Position numbers and translations under genes: made by a program | Assembly: GCA_938048185.1 (NCBI GenBank) | Contig: CALIVT010000007.1 | Location: 118,963 to 182,962 of the forward strand | Reading direction: 5' to 3' | Origin: an uncultured Arenicella sp. | Lineage (GTDB): Bacteria; Pseudomonadota; Gammaproteobacteria; Arenicellales; Arenicellaceae | Length of the DNA: 64,000 nt | The notes under the pieces: generated by a model | What the model saw: the letters and a program-made list of their open reading frames with translations, nothing else | Databases searched by the model: none | What the model was told of the DNA's origin: nothing | Shown here: piece by piece, positions 1-9,386 of the stretch | How the letters are laid out: each line of letters opens with the position of its first letter | How positions within the stretch are numbered: position 1 is the stretch's first letter

Positions 1-1
1 T

Positions 2-646
2 TTAGATAAGCCCGCTCGGCCTATTGTTGCGATTGTTGGCGGTTCTAAAGTATCAACTAAGTTGACCGTGCTCGATGCCTTGTCTGAAAAAGTCGACCAG
101 TTAATCGTCGGTGGTGGTATCGCGAATACCTTCATTGCGGCGGCGGGTCATGGCGTGGGTAAGTCTCTATGTGAACATGATTTGATTGAGGATGCTAAGC
201 AGCTAAGCGCAAAAGCTAAGGCTACCGACGGCGACATTCCGCTACCCACCGATGTGGTTTGTGGCAAAGAGTTTTCGCAAACCGCAGTCGCTGTTACTAA
301 GAATGTTAGCGAAGTCGAAGAAGGCGATATGATATTTGATATTGGCCCGGACACTGCGGCTCAGTTCGCCGAGTTACTTAAAGGCGCGGGCACCATCGTT
401 TGGAATGGGCCTGTCGGTGTGTTTGAGTTTAATCAGTTTGGGGAAGGTACTAAAGCGCTCGCGCACGCAATTGCAGAGTCCTCGGCATTTTCGGTAGCGG
501 GTGGTGGCGATACGGTCGCAGCTATTGATAAATATGGTGTCGCCGATAATATTTCTTATATTTCCACCGGTGGTGGCGCATTTTTAGAATTTCTTGAAGG
601 AAAGCCCCTGCCGGCTGTCGAGGTGCTGAAGTCGCGCGTAAAATAG
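2..646 (+). CDS. pgk: Phosphoglycerate kinase, C-terminal part (cut by window start)
   Basis: The reading frame is open from base 2, so the gene begins upstream of the window; about 214 C-terminal residues are visible. It opens with the PGK motif [12 protein letters not shown], followed by VGGGIANTF and WNGPVGVFE. The late STGGGAFLE segment belongs to the nucleotide-binding C-terminal lobe. The enzyme transfers phosphate from 1,3-bisphosphoglycerate to ADP in cytosolic glycolysis, or runs in reverse for gluconeogenesis. An internal TTG at 62 is not the start, because homologous sequence continues upstream of it. No other glycolytic gene follows; the next gene is the fimV-like one after a 286-base gap in which I see no gene. 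Confidence 0.97.
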   Translation, partial: LDKPARPIVAIVGGSKVSTKLTVLDALSEKVDQLIVGGGIANTFIAAAGHGVGKSLCEHDLIEDAKQLSAKAKATDGDIPLPTDVVCGKEFSQTAVAVTKNVSEVEEGDMIFDIGPDTAAQFAELLKGAGTIVWNGPVGVFEFNQFGEGTKALAHAIAESSAFSVAGGGDTVAAIDKYGVADNISYISTGGGAFLEFLEGKPLPAVEVLKSRVK

Positions 647-932
647 GCCAATAAATCAAAGTATTAGCGTTAGCTCTTGAACAATTGCATGTAATTTGTC
701 CAGTATTGGCGCAAGAAAATGTAAATTCTCCGATTTGCGTGTCAAGGAGATTGATTGCTTTCGCTAAGTCGTTCAAAATTAAAGAAATTCCGACTAAAGT
801 CCCCTATATTTATGTTTCGGGAAGCGTAAATTGTGATTTGGTTGGCTAAAAAAATTTGATGGTGGCAGACACCACATCATTATTTACTGGATTCTTGCAA
901 ACACTAACGCGAGAGTTCGTACGAGGGTATCA

Positions 933-2999
933 ATGGGGTTTTTACACATAAGCGAATCTACTCACGGAGAGCAGGTAAGCGACAATAATAATATTGGCTT
1001 TGCGATTCGCGGTTTGGGCGAGCGTGATCAGAGCTCTGCTTGGTTTCGGAATATGCTTGGCGCGCTAGTCGCCGGTGTTTTGCTGTTATTTAGCTCGGTT
1101 GGAAAAGTACATGCGCTCGGCGTAGGCGCGGCGGAAACTGATTCCTATATTGGCCAACGTCTGTCGGTCAGCATTCCGCTGTTCAACGTGTCCAATCCAA
1201 ATGCGCTCAGTATTAATTTTTCCTCGCCGCAGTTTGGTAGAGAAGGTCAGTCTGTTGTACAAGCAGAGCTTGATCGATCGAATTCGCAACTGTCTATTAG
1301 ACTTACCTCTAACTCGGTCGTTAACGAGCCCTACTTAGAATTTAGCTTGGAACTCAACGATGGTGGCAGCGCGTTCAACAAGGATTTTACGGTGTTACTC
1401 GACCTTGAACCTGGTGGCGCATCGCAGAGTGCTCAGGCCAACGTTTCAAGTACCTTCGCTGGCGCGTCAGATGATTTTTCGGTAAGTAATCTCACTGATG
1501 AGGGCGGCGCCAGCAGCGACCTTATGGGGCCGTATGACTATGCGCAGGCCGGCCGTATCCCTGCCAGGTTTGGAGCAGTGCTTGACGGCCAATCATTGTG
1601 GCGAGTTGCGCGCCGGATTAATGGCGCTATGGGTGTGTCGCGCAGTCAAATGATTTGGGCGTTATATCAAGCCAACCCAGGTGCATTCACCGCTAAAAGC
1701 GTGCAGAGCCTTAAGGCGGGCTCGTTTTTGACGATTCCTGACGAGTCGGTAGTCAAGCAAGTTAGTCACGAGCAAGCCAAGGCAAATTTGAGAGCTTTGT
1801 CGAGTGCAGACTCAACCAGGGTTGTGGCTGAGTCCAGCGCTATTGATACCAGTGCGCTGGCAGAATTTTCCGAGACAGACTCGGATGACGGTGCGGCCTC
1901 GGGAAGCGCGGCTGAGCAAGTTCAGGCGAACCCTTTCCAGGTTACCAGCGTTGGTGAGTTAGGCGCTCCGCTTGATGCGGACAGTTCCAAGCAAGCTCAA
2001 GAGATTATCGTTTCTCTCACTGAGACTGTTGGTAATTTATCGCAACAATTGATTCGAAAAGATGGCCAAATTGAGTCGCTAGAAGCCCAAGTCGCAGAGC
2101 TGAAGTCGTTCATAAGTGACGATGCTAATCTGACTCTCTCGACGGATGTGTCGGCCCCCGATAGCGGTGCAAACTTGGGTGGGGAAGTCTCTGAACAAGT
2201 TTCGGAAGTTGCCCTGCAAAACCCGGTGACCGAGTCGGGCGCGGTCGATGCCGCTAACGATGCCAGTGTTGTTACCACGGTGGCCGAAAATACACGTGCC
2301 GCGCTCAGCGAAGCGAGACCAATTTGGCATTGGCTTTTGCTCGCATTTGCTTTGTTGCTGATTGTTGCTCTCTTTTTAAGAACAAGAATAGCAGAGCTAT
2401 GGCGCTCACTTAACCTATTTGGCTCAGATGATCGAGTAGAGTTTAACGATCAGGTCGCGGTTGAAATGCCGAAAGTTTATTCACGCGATCAAGCCGCGTT
2501 CGATTCGGCACCAACTCCGCCATTTCAACCCGTAAGCGCTAATGCACAAAGCGGTGATGGCAATGCTAGCAAAGATTATTCTAAGTTAGTCGCGGTAGAA
2601 AAGACCGACCCAGAAGGTTCATTGGCGGGTATTAGTTACTCTGAGTTGGGTGACGACGATGGGTCTTTTGAGCCGAATGACGTATTAGAGTTCGTGACGG
2701 AGGAGTCTGGCGAAGTCAGTGTTGAGGTCGAGGATGAAGATTTAAGTTTTGATGATCGTTTCAATAGCTTGCTTGAAGACAATGACTTTGATTTTGCTCG
2801 CGAGCTATTAGATTTTGCGCGCTATAATGAGATAAATGATGAGCGCTATCATTTTGAGCGCCTTCGTTTATTCGAAAAAATGCGTGATGAAGACGGGTTT
2901 TATCAATATTATTATGAAATTGAAGAGCAAATTCCGAGCTTCCCGCAGACCGTACAAACTGAAATTTCGCAACTAGTGGTGCAACTCGCACATCACTAG
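933..2999 (+). CDS. fimV: FimV-like peptidoglycan-binding inner-membrane protein
   Basis: The 688-residue product has the FimV layout. A signal-like hydrophobic segment sits at about residues 41-62 (ending VHALG). It is followed by the FimV N-terminal beta domain (YIGQRLSVSIPLFN) and a LysM-like stretch (GQSLWRVARRIN...LKAGSFLTIPD) at about 215-270. Then come a short coiled coil, one transmembrane helix (HWLLLAFALLLIVALFL) near 465-482, and a long acidic cytoplasmic tail ending in a FimV C-terminal/TPR-like region. In pseudomonads FimV organises polar type IV pilus and twitching functions; that role is inferred here and fits the pilMNOPQ operon at 38-43 kb. The start at 933 has a GAGGG stretch upstream and gives an unusually long N-terminus; an internal ATG at 1053 lies just before the hydrophobic segment and could be the real start. 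Confidence 0.85.
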   Translation: MGFLHISESTHGEQVSDNNNIGFAIRGLGERDQSSAWFRNMLGALVAGVLLLFSSVGKVHALGVGAAETDSYIGQRLSVSIPLFNVSNPNALSINFSSPQFGREGQSVVQAELDRSNSQLSIRLTSNSVVNEPYLEFSLELNDGGSAFNKDFTVLLDLEPGGASQSAQANVSSTFAGASDDFSVSNLTDEGGASSDLMGPYDYAQAGRIPARFGAVLDGQSLWRVARRINGAMGVSRSQMIWALYQANPGAFTAKSVQSLKAGSFLTIPDESVVKQVSHEQAKANLRALSSADSTRVVAESSAIDTSALAEFSETDSDDGAASGSAAEQVQANPFQVTSVGELGAPLDADSSKQAQEIIVSLTETVGNLSQQLIRKDGQIESLEAQVAELKSFISDDANLTLSTDVSAPDSGANLGGEVSEQVSEVALQNPVTESGAVDAANDASVVTTVAENTRAALSEARPIWHWLLLAFALLLIVALFLRTRIAELWRSLNLFGSDDRVEFNDQVAVEMPKVYSRDQAAFDSAPTPPFQPVSANAQSGDGNASKDYSKLVAVEKTDPEGSLAGISYSELGDDDGSFEPNDVLEFVTEESGEVSVEVEDEDLSFDDRFNSLLEDNDFDFARELLDFARYNEINDERYHFERLRLFEKMRDEDGFYQYYYEIEEQIPSFPQTVQTEISQLVVQLAHH

Positions 3000-3496
3000 T
3001 GCCGGCGTTTGCACCGATCTTGGGGGCGAACGCTGCCGTACTGATTCTTGGTTCTATGCCGGGCCAAATGTCATTAACAGAGTCACAATATTACGCCCAC
3101 CCAAGAAATAGCTTTTGGTGGTTAATGTCGCAAATCTACGGCTTTGATGAAGACCTTAGTTATGCTCAAAAGACCGACGTTATGCGCGACAACAGCGTGG
3201 CAGTGTGGGACGTTTTACACGATTGTCAGCGTCCTGGGAGCTTAGACTCCGCGATTGTGAAGAGCACTGAAGTTGTTAACGACTTTGAGCTCTTTTTTGT
3301 GCAGCACCCTGAGCTGCGCCTAGTTATCTTTAACGGGGCCGCCGCGGAAAAAATTTTTCACCGTCATTGTGCGGACCTTGTTCGGGATAATAGTGAACTC
3401 ATCGATTGGCACCGTTGCCCCTCTACGAGCCCAGCGCACGCCAGCGTCAGTGCTCAACAAAAGCTTAGTGCATGGCGCCAAGCGCTGGCAATTTAA
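2999..3496 (+). CDS. DNA-deoxyinosine / uracil-type DNA glycosylase (UDG family 6-like)
   Basis: The 165-residue protein carries the motifs of the hypoxanthine-DNA glycosylase branch of the uracil-DNA glycosylase superfamily: LGSMPG at about 17-22, QYYAHPRNSFWW at 30-41 with the likely catalytic Asn37, a central VWDVLHDCQRPGSLDS, and C-terminal CPSTSPAHAS. Members excise deaminated bases (hypoxanthine, sometimes uracil) in base-excision repair in the cytoplasm. The GTG start shares its first G with the TAG stop of the fimV-like gene, so translation is probably coupled. Substrate choice cannot be read from sequence alone. Confidence 0.85.
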   Translation: MPAFAPILGANAAVLILGSMPGQMSLTESQYYAHPRNSFWWLMSQIYGFDEDLSYAQKTDVMRDNSVAVWDVLHDCQRPGSLDSAIVKSTEVVNDFELFFVQHPELRLVIFNGAAAEKIFHRHCADLVRDNSELIDWHRCPSTSPAHASVSAQQKLSAWRQALAI

Positions 3497-3517
3497 CGTC
3501 TCGAAATACCATAAGTC

Positions 3518-3994
3518 ATGTCAAAGAAAGCCAAGTTTTGGGAGCATAAAACGCTCTTCGAAATGTCTCCAAGTGAATGGGAGAGCATTTGTGATGGTTG
3601 TGCTAAATGTTGCCTCACGCAACTGCAAGATGACGAAACGGAAAAACTGGTGTTCACCGATGTCGCCTGTGATTTGCTCGATGATGAAGGTTGCCGATGT
3701 ACCGACTATTCAAACCGTTCAAAGCGAGTACCAAGTTGCATGACAATGAACGCAAGCAATGTTGAGGAGGCTGCAGCCTTTGCGCCACCGACCTGTTCTT
3801 ATCGTTTATTACTTGAGGGAAAGCCACTTCCAAGTTGGCATCACTTAAATTCTGGAAGTAATCAGACGGTTCACCAACACGGCCAATCAGTTCGACACCG
3901 AGTGCGCTTCCAGCGAGATATTCAAGAAGATGATATTCAAGACTATATTGTCGAGTGGCCAGCATTAATTTCGATTCATGAAACAGAATCCTAA
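3518..3994 (+). CDS. YcgN/UPF0260-family cysteine-cluster protein
   Basis: The 158-residue product matches the YcgN (UPF0260, YkgJ-like) family. It has a conserved Trp-rich start (WEHKTL), a Cys cluster CDGCAKCC at residues 25-32, further Cys at CDLLDDEGCRCTDY and CSYRLL, and a C-terminal PLPSWHHL stretch. The pattern suggests a bound metal or Fe-S centre, but the biochemical role of the family is not established. It starts 21 bases after the DNA glycosylase gene and is likely in the same transcript. Confidence 0.85.
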   Translation: MSKKAKFWEHKTLFEMSPSEWESICDGCAKCCLTQLQDDETEKLVFTDVACDLLDDEGCRCTDYSNRSKRVPSCMTMNASNVEEAAAFAPPTCSYRLLLEGKPLPSWHHLNSGSNQTVHQHGQSVRHRVRFQRDIQEDDIQDYIVEWPALISIHETES

Positions 3995-4308
3995 CCCAGT
4001 TTATTGTTTGGAAAAGGCTTACCGTATACGCATCCTTTGACTAAAAAATGTAAGTGCTATTGATGCGTGAATAGGCTTTTAAGAATGCGTAAACCTAAAT
4101 GTACACCATCGTGTATACTGGCCCAGTCCGATTTGGGTTGTAAATCAGGCAGGGGTAGTTGACTAGGTAAAACTAATAAATAATAAGGTTGGCGACTTGT
4201 CGCATCGTTAGTGTTTATTTTTTGCTTAGCTTTTACGCTGCTAAATCATTAGTGACTAGCGAAAAATGAAATTGTAGTAGAACAAGAGATCCGCGTGGAG
4301 CGTAACCA
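3995..4308. other. Intergenic region before dsbB, no gene seen
   Basis: This 314-base AT-rich stretch lies between ycgN-like and dsbB. I see no convincing coding frame or tRNA. A short inverted repeat (TACAC-CATC-GTGTA near 4100-4115) and three related ATGCGT/ACGCAT hexamers between about 4025 and 4095 are visible but not interpretable. It probably contains the dsbB promoter. Confidence 0.5.
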
Positions 4309-4824
4309 GTGATAAGAACGCGTTGGTATTGGGTAGGTTTAATTGGGTGTGCGGCGTTATTGGCCATCGCATATTTTTATTTTCAACGTCAGTTGGGATT
4401 GCCGCCATGCCCCTTGTGCATGTTTCAACGTGCTTGCTTAGTCGCGGTTGCATTCTTTTGTCTACTAGGGATTATTATTCGCCCCAAAAAGGTGGGGTCT
4501 AAGCTGCTCGCCTTCGGCGCTTCTCTGGCAAGTCTTCTAGGCTTGGCAATCGCTGGACGTCAGGTCTGGTTGCAGCACTTGCCGGCTGATCAAGTGCCTG
4601 AGTGTGGCCCAGATTTAGCGTTTATGCTCGACGCTTTTCCATTGATGGAAACCATTCAAACTGTACTCTCGGGCAGTGGCGAATGTGCCGAGGTTCTATG
4701 GCGTTTTCTCGGTTTGAGTATGCCTGAATGGATGGTGCTGGTGTTCACCATTATGCTGTTACTGTGCGTTCGATTATTATTCAGCAAAGAGCGCAACTAT
4801 TTTTCTGGCGCGTTAGGGCGCTAA
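4309..4824 (+). CDS. dsbB: Disulfide bond formation protein B
   Basis: The 171-residue membrane protein has four hydrophobic segments and the two cysteine pairs of DsbB: PPCPLC (Cys34, Cys37) in the first periplasmic loop and Cys99 (VPECGPD) with Cys126 (GSGECAE) in the second. DsbB reoxidises periplasmic DsbA and passes electrons to quinone in the inner membrane. Arg41 in MFQRA sits next to the CPLC motif, as in the family. The ATA codon after the ATG and a weak upstream GGAG support this start. No dsbA is in the window. It may supply oxidising power for secreted proteins, though the protease downstream has few cysteines. Confidence 0.95.
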   Translation: MIRTRWYWVGLIGCAALLAIAYFYFQRQLGLPPCPLCMFQRACLVAVAFFCLLGIIIRPKKVGSKLLAFGASLASLLGLAIAGRQVWLQHLPADQVPECGPDLAFMLDAFPLMETIQTVLSGSGECAEVLWRFLGLSMPEWMVLVFTIMLLLCVRLLFSKERNYFSGALGR

Positions 4825-4913
4825 CTTTTCAAGCCGTTGCTTTAAGCAATATAGAAGATCAAGCCCCCGTTACTACGTTCCCTCAGCTTACGCAACGTTT
4901 AGTATTGAGTTAC

Positions 4914-4941
4914 TTGTCTACAGCCCGAGTTACTCTATAAT
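4914..4941 (+). promoter_or_regulatory. Candidate sigma-70 promoter for the S8 protease
   Basis: A -35-like TTGTCT (4914-4919) and a consensus -10 TATAAT (4936-4941) are separated by 16 bases. Transcription would begin near 4948, leaving a leader of roughly 75 bases before the ATG at 5025. Confidence 0.5.
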
Positions 4942-5024
4942 CTCTAACTACTAAGTTCGTGGAATCTGTGGCCATTAGCCAGAGATTCATTCACGTTATA
5001 GATACAGTAAGAGAGAAATTTGTC

Positions 5025-7250
5025 ATGTCAGCACCACATATTAAAGCCAACGCAGCGAGCACGACCAGTCAGTCTAAGGCAACGCGCAAAGTGCGACGGG
5101 GTACTGCGCCGGTACTCCGCAAGGCGGCGTTAATGGTCGGCGCTATGTGCCTGACGCTCAGCAATGCTCAAGCCCAGCAAGTTGCGTTGCTAGATTCGGG
5201 TGTAGACCCTGACCGGGGTTTCAATATTGCTCCAGGCTTTAATCACTTTCTCGATAACGATGACACGACTGATCAATCAGACCGCGAAGGTGAGGGTCAT
5301 GGAACTGTCTCAGTGCGGGTAGCGTCGGAATCCTTCACCGGAGAAATTGTGCCTTTGGTGGTAACCGATGGCGATCTAACGCGCCAGAACGAAGGCCAGG
5401 TTCGAGTTGCTCGTAACGCGGCGCTGGCCGATGCGTTACAGCGAGACAGCGTGCGAGTAGTCGGCATTACCTGGGGCACTCAAGGTGTGGTGGATACTGC
5501 GTCTCCGCTAATTGCTGATCTTTCACGTGCAAATAAAGTGGTGGCAATCATGGCTGGAAACGACGTTGCTGCCAACCCGAATGCACTCTCACGCGCTAGT
5601 TTTAATTCAACCGGAGTGGTTATCGTCGGTGCTACTGATGGTGAAGGTGTGTTGTTGCCTGAATCGAATCGGGCCGGTGTGACCGCAAATAAATACGTTG
5701 CGTTGAATGGCTTGCCATCGCCTTCGGCTGAGTCTGGCGGCACCTCGTGGGCGGCCGCACGACTTTCGGGTATCGCGGGTGCGGTGTTGTTACAGAACCC
5801 GAATTTGACCGCAGCGCAGGTCGTTGATGTAATTTTGGAGTCGGCTGAAGACGCAGGCGCAACCGGGGTTGACGATGAATACGGCCGCGGTATTATTCGC
5901 AACGCGCAGCAAGTGCTGGACAATGCGATTGGCACGCCAACCGTGCCGACTGAGCCAACACCACCTCCAGTTACCCCGCCCAGCACTGACGGCGGCGGTG
6001 GTGGTGGTGGTGCTGGTGGTGTGCTGCTACTTGGAGGAGCCTTAGCGGGTGCCTTATTGCTCACGCGTAAACCAAAGACTAAGCTTGAAAAAACCTTGGT
6101 ATTGGATGCCTACGGACGAACGTTTCAAACAGACCTTACGCAAAGCATTGAAGTTAATGATGGTACTTTGCATTTAAATCAGTTTTTTCATTCATTTACA
6201 CAACAGGCGGATAGTAAATTCGCTGCCAGTCAGTTTCGCATTCCGAGCCTGCGTACTGAGGTCGCCTTTCAAGCTGCTTCTCTAAGCGACCCGCGCATTG
6301 ACTTTATTGAATATTTCGCGACACCGGGCGATGCTGGTATTGAACCCAGGCAAAATACCGTGTCGTTTTCAGTGGCCAGCCAACTGACGCAGAAAGTAGC
6401 ATTGACCAGTGCATACAATGTAAACCCGGACCAAGAGTTTGGTGGAGCCCGTGATTTGGCTGCGAACGCTGCGTTTGGTAAAAGTGCATTTTTATCGGGC
6501 CAATCCTTCGGCTCGGTATTGTCTGGCTTTAGCTCACAGGCCAATACGTCCAGTTTCACTTATCGGCCCAGCAACGCGTCAAAAGCATCAATTAAGTTGG
6601 GCTTGGTCTCAATTGATGAATCTGAGCGCTTTAATCAAGACTCCCTCTCAACGATTGTTGAAGGTAGTTACCAATTGAATGATAACGCTGGAGTGTCTTT
6701 GCAGTTTGGCCAAATTGAAGAGAAAGGCAGTGTGCTCGGCGGTGGTGGTGGGGGCGTGTTCGGCGTCGACAACGCAGTGACTTATGCTATTAATCTTTCG
6801 GGAAATCTAAAGGTTGCTCAGAAGTTCTCGATTGTTGGCAATTATGGGCTGGGGCATACCTCGGTAGAGTCATCGCAAAGCAGCCTCTTAAAAGATTTTT
6901 CAGGTCTGCGTAGTGATTGGTATAGCTTGGGCTTGATTGGTAATAATGTGTTTCGCGCTAAGGATCAGCTTGGCTTTGCTTTCTCGCAACCACTGAAAAT
7001 TCAGTCCGGTGAGGTTGATTATTCAATACCGGTTGGGCGTTTGGCCGATACCAGTATCGGCTTTGATACTGAACGGGTTAATCTTTCTGACACCAATGCG
7101 ACTGAGCGCAACCTTGAAGCCTACTACCGAACTATGTTGAGCGACAAGATTGAGCTAGGTGGTTTCGTTTCGTATCGGAACAACCCTAACCATGTGCGCG
7201 ACGACGGATATGAATCTATCGTTATGGCAACGATTCGCTTCTGGAAATAG
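5025..7250 (+). CDS. Secreted S8 (subtilisin-like) serine protease with C-terminal barrel-like domain
   Basis: From ATG 5025 the product has 741 residues. A basic N-terminus and hydrophobic core end in AQA at residue 50, a typical signal peptide. The subtilase triad is complete: Asp57 (LLDSGVD), His92 (GEGHGT) and Ser241 (GGTSWAA), with oxyanion Asn179 (AGND). A proline-rich linker leads to seven glycines (323-329) and a hydrophobic run VLLLGGALAGALLLT ending in RK. About 390 residues of alternating-strand character follow, finishing IRFWK. The late PLKIQSGEVDYSIPVGR pattern and aromatic terminus resemble autotransporter-type barrels of other S8 proteases, so outer-membrane anchoring is inferred. 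The track-length frame also opens at GTG 4959, but the ATG gives a cleaner signal peptide. Substrate unknown. Confidence 0.82.
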   Translation: MSAPHIKANAASTTSQSKATRKVRRGTAPVLRKAALMVGAMCLTLSNAQAQQVALLDSGVDPDRGFNIAPGFNHFLDNDDTTDQSDREGEGHGTVSVRVASESFTGEIVPLVVTDGDLTRQNEGQVRVARNAALADALQRDSVRVVGITWGTQGVVDTASPLIADLSRANKVVAIMAGNDVAANPNALSRASFNSTGVVIVGATDGEGVLLPESNRAGVTANKYVALNGLPSPSAESGGTSWAAARLSGIAGAVLLQNPNLTAAQVVDVILESAEDAGATGVDDEYGRGIIRNAQQVLDNAIGTPTVPTEPTPPPVTPPSTDGGGGGGGAGGVLLLGGALAGALLLTRKPKTKLEKTLVLDAYGRTFQTDLTQSIEVNDGTLHLNQFFHSFTQQADSKFAASQFRIPSLRTEVAFQAASLSDPRIDFIEYFATPGDAGIEPRQNTVSFSVASQLTQKVALTSAYNVNPDQEFGGARDLAANAAFGKSAFLSGQSFGSVLSGFSSQANTSSFTYRPSNASKASIKLGLVSIDESERFNQDSLSTIVEGSYQLNDNAGVSLQFGQIEEKGSVLGGGGGGVFGVDNAVTYAINLSGNLKVAQKFSIVGNYGLGHTSVESSQSSLLKDFSGLRSDWYSLGLIGNNVFRAKDQLGFAFSQPLKIQSGEVDYSIPVGRLADTSIGFDTERVNLSDTNATERNLEAYYRTMLSDKIELGGFVSYRNNPNHVRDDGYESIVMATIRFWK

Positions 7251-7265
7251 TTCAATACCTTGTTG

Positions 7266-7289
7266 GCCCTCGCTTTATATCATGAGGGC
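7266..7289 (+). terminator. Possible weak terminator after the protease gene
   Basis: The arms GCCCTC (7266-7271) and GAGGGC (7284-7289) form a 6-bp stem with a 12-base loop, about 15 bases after the stop codon. There is no T run, so it is only a weak intrinsic terminator candidate. Confidence 0.35.
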
Positions 7290-7449
7290 TGGCTGCTCAT
7301 TCAATACACCCCTTTATTTCACTAGCGGTATTCCACTAGACGTATTGCAATATTTTTCTGACGCGACAGGACTGACTTATTATTGTAAGTTACTGTGCTA
7401 GTTCGCGATTAGCGGAAATATTCGAGAGATACATGATAAATAGTCCCCG

Positions 7450-8832
7450 ATGAAAACCTTGAAGCTTTATAACACTGAAACCAAACGCAAAGCGGAATTC
7501 GTTCCGATGAACCCGGACAACGTAACGATGTATGTGTGTGGTCCAACGGTTTGGAATCATGCGCACATTGGTAACTATCGCCCTCCCGTCGTCTTTGACG
7601 TGTTGGCGAGGGTGCTTCGCTCGCAATTCCCAAAGGTAACGTACGCGCGTAATATTACCGACATTGATGACAAAATTAATTTGGCGGCTGAAAAAGAGGG
7701 CGTTGATATCTCGGTTATCTCTGAGCGTTTTACTAAGGCTTACCACGACGGTCTTGATGCCTTAGGTGTGTTGCCACCCGATATCGAACCGAAGGTTACC
7801 GAGCACGTTGCCGAGATTCACCAGAAGATCGACGCGTTAATTGAGCGTGGACACGCTTATGAAGCAGAGGGTCATGTACTCTTTGATGTGCCTTCCTACC
7901 AGGGCTATGGCGAGCTGTCTAAGCGTGACCCTGAAGAGTTATTAGCGGGGGCACGTATCGATATTGCTTCTTATAAAAAAAGTGATGGCGACTTTGTTTT
8001 GTGGAAGCCATCAAGTGATGATCAGCCGGGTTGGGATAGCCCATGGGGTCGGGGTAGGCCGGGTTGGCACATCGAATGTACCGCAATGGCTGCTGCACAT
8101 TTGGGCGAAACCATCGATATTCATGGTGGCGGGCACGACTTAGTGTTTCCACATCACGAGAATGAGCGCGCTCAAAGTACCTGCGCACATGGCACTAAGT
8201 TCGTGAATTATTGGCTGCATAACGGCTTCGTTAATGTCAATAAAGAGAAAATGTCAAAATCAATTGGCAACGTCTTGTTGGTTCGTGACTTGTTAAACGA
8301 TGCGCCCGGCGAGGCGATTCGCTATGTCTTGTTGTCGGCGCACTATCGCGCACCGCTAGATTGGAGTGACGATGTTCTGCTGCAGGCTAATAGCAGCTTA
8401 GATCGGCTTTATGGTGCCTTACGCAAGATGCAGAATGTGGTTGTGCCAAACGATATTGGCAATCAAATTCCTAGCGGTTTTGCTGAGGCGATGTTTGACG
8501 ATCTAAATACGCCCAAGGCATTAGCCGAATTGTTCTCTCTCTCTAAGCAAGCTAATACCAGTGTTTCGAAAGACGAGCAGGTTAAATTAAAGGCAGCGCT
8601 TATCCAAAGTGGCGAGTGGCTAGGCTTGTTACAGCAAGATCCGGAAACTTGGTTTTCGGGTGACGGTGACACTGATGAAGCGGCGGAAATTGAGCAGCTC
8701 ATCGTCGAGCGCGCGCGAGCTAAGGTTGATAAAAATTGGGTGCGCGCGGACGAGATCAGAGCGATTTTAGCCGACAAAAGAGTTGTGCTAGAAGACGGCG
8801 CTGATGGCACGACCTGGCGTATAGAGAGATAA
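7450..8832 (+). CDS. cysS: Cysteine--tRNA ligase
   Basis: The 460-residue class I aminoacyl-tRNA synthetase has the cysteine-specific HIGH-type signature CGPTVWNHAHIGNYRP near residue 29-44 and KMSKSIGN at about 265-272. The catalytic zinc ligands are visible: Cys in YVCGP, Cys in HIECTAM, and His in HGGGHDLVFPHHENE. It charges tRNA-Cys in the cytosol. The length is normal for the bacterial enzyme. sufE follows after four bases, so the two genes using cysteine are probably cotranscribed. Confidence 0.97.
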   Translation: MKTLKLYNTETKRKAEFVPMNPDNVTMYVCGPTVWNHAHIGNYRPPVVFDVLARVLRSQFPKVTYARNITDIDDKINLAAEKEGVDISVISERFTKAYHDGLDALGVLPPDIEPKVTEHVAEIHQKIDALIERGHAYEAEGHVLFDVPSYQGYGELSKRDPEELLAGARIDIASYKKSDGDFVLWKPSSDDQPGWDSPWGRGRPGWHIECTAMAAAHLGETIDIHGGGHDLVFPHHENERAQSTCAHGTKFVNYWLHNGFVNVNKEKMSKSIGNVLLVRDLLNDAPGEAIRYVLLSAHYRAPLDWSDDVLLQANSSLDRLYGALRKMQNVVVPNDIGNQIPSGFAEAMFDDLNTPKALAELFSLSKQANTSVSKDEQVKLKAALIQSGEWLGLLQQDPETWFSGDGDTDEAAEIEQLIVERARAKVDKNWVRADEIRAILADKRVVLEDGADGTTWRIER

Positions 8833-8836
8833 GATC

Positions 8837-9253
8837 ATGGCGAACAATATTGCGCAGCTTCAAGCTGAATTAGTAGATGAATTTGAGATCTTCGACGACT
8901 GGATGTCGCGCTACGAATACGTTATCGATTTAGGCCGACAACTCCCTGAGTTCCCGGATGACTGGCGGACCGAAGAGAATAAAATTCAAGGCTGTCAGTC
9001 GCAGGTCTGGTTGCACATGCAGTTGCAAGATGGAAAAGTACATATAGACGGTATGAGTGACGCTGCGATTGTGTCAGGACTGGTGGCGATTGTGTTGCGT
9101 GTTTACTCGGGTCAAACCCCGCAAGACATTCTCGATACGAAGCCCGATTTTATTAATGATATTGGTTTTAATGACCACCTTAGTCCCACTCGGAGTAATG
9201 GTTTGCATTCTATGTTGCGCACAATATATCAGCGTGCAGGCCAGTATCTATGA
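8837..9253 (+). CDS. sufE: SufE-family cysteine desulfuration protein
   Basis: The 138-residue product has the SufE fold signature: FEIFDDWMSRYEYVIDLG, PEFPDDWRTEENKIQGC and SQVWL. Cys53 in QGCQSQVW is the persulfide-accepting residue. SufE takes sulfur from a SufS-type cysteine desulfurase and passes it on for Fe-S cluster assembly. No sufS, sufB, sufC or sufD is in the window, so it would act with partners encoded elsewhere (CsdE-like use is also possible). It starts four bases after cysS. Confidence 0.93.
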   Translation: MANNIAQLQAELVDEFEIFDDWMSRYEYVIDLGRQLPEFPDDWRTEENKIQGCQSQVWLHMQLQDGKVHIDGMSDAAIVSGLVAIVLRVYSGQTPQDILDTKPDFINDIGFNDHLSPTRSNGLHSMLRTIYQRAGQYL

Positions 9254-9366
9254 GTTCTTTAGAATGGTCGTGGTCGCACATCAATGGTTTAGCGTTGATT
9301 GTTAAAGTAGACCGAAAACAATTGTAAACCTCCTGTTAGAAAGAAGTAGTAAGGTGAAACGGTCTG

Positions 9367-9386
9367 TATAATTGACACACAGTCAA
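9367..9386 (+). promoter_or_regulatory. -10-like box with adjoining TTGAC palindrome
   Basis: TATAAT (9367-9372) is followed directly by the perfect inverted repeat TTGAC-ACACA-GTCAA (9372-9386), 25 bases before the ATG of the small gene at 9412. The placement fits a promoter with an operator at its start site. No good -35 is seen, which would fit activator dependence; this is inference. Confidence 0.4.

Noticed and set aside
3995..4308. 25-codon frame beginning near 4085
   Set aside because: Short, no clear ribosome-binding site and no recognisable motif; chance open frame is sufficient.
5480..6064. 194-residue open frame on the minus strand inside the protease gene
   Set aside because: It is antisense to the Pro/Gly-rich linker region of the S8 gene, is of low complexity, and has no ribosome-binding site or family motif; it is a shadow of the plus-strand gene.
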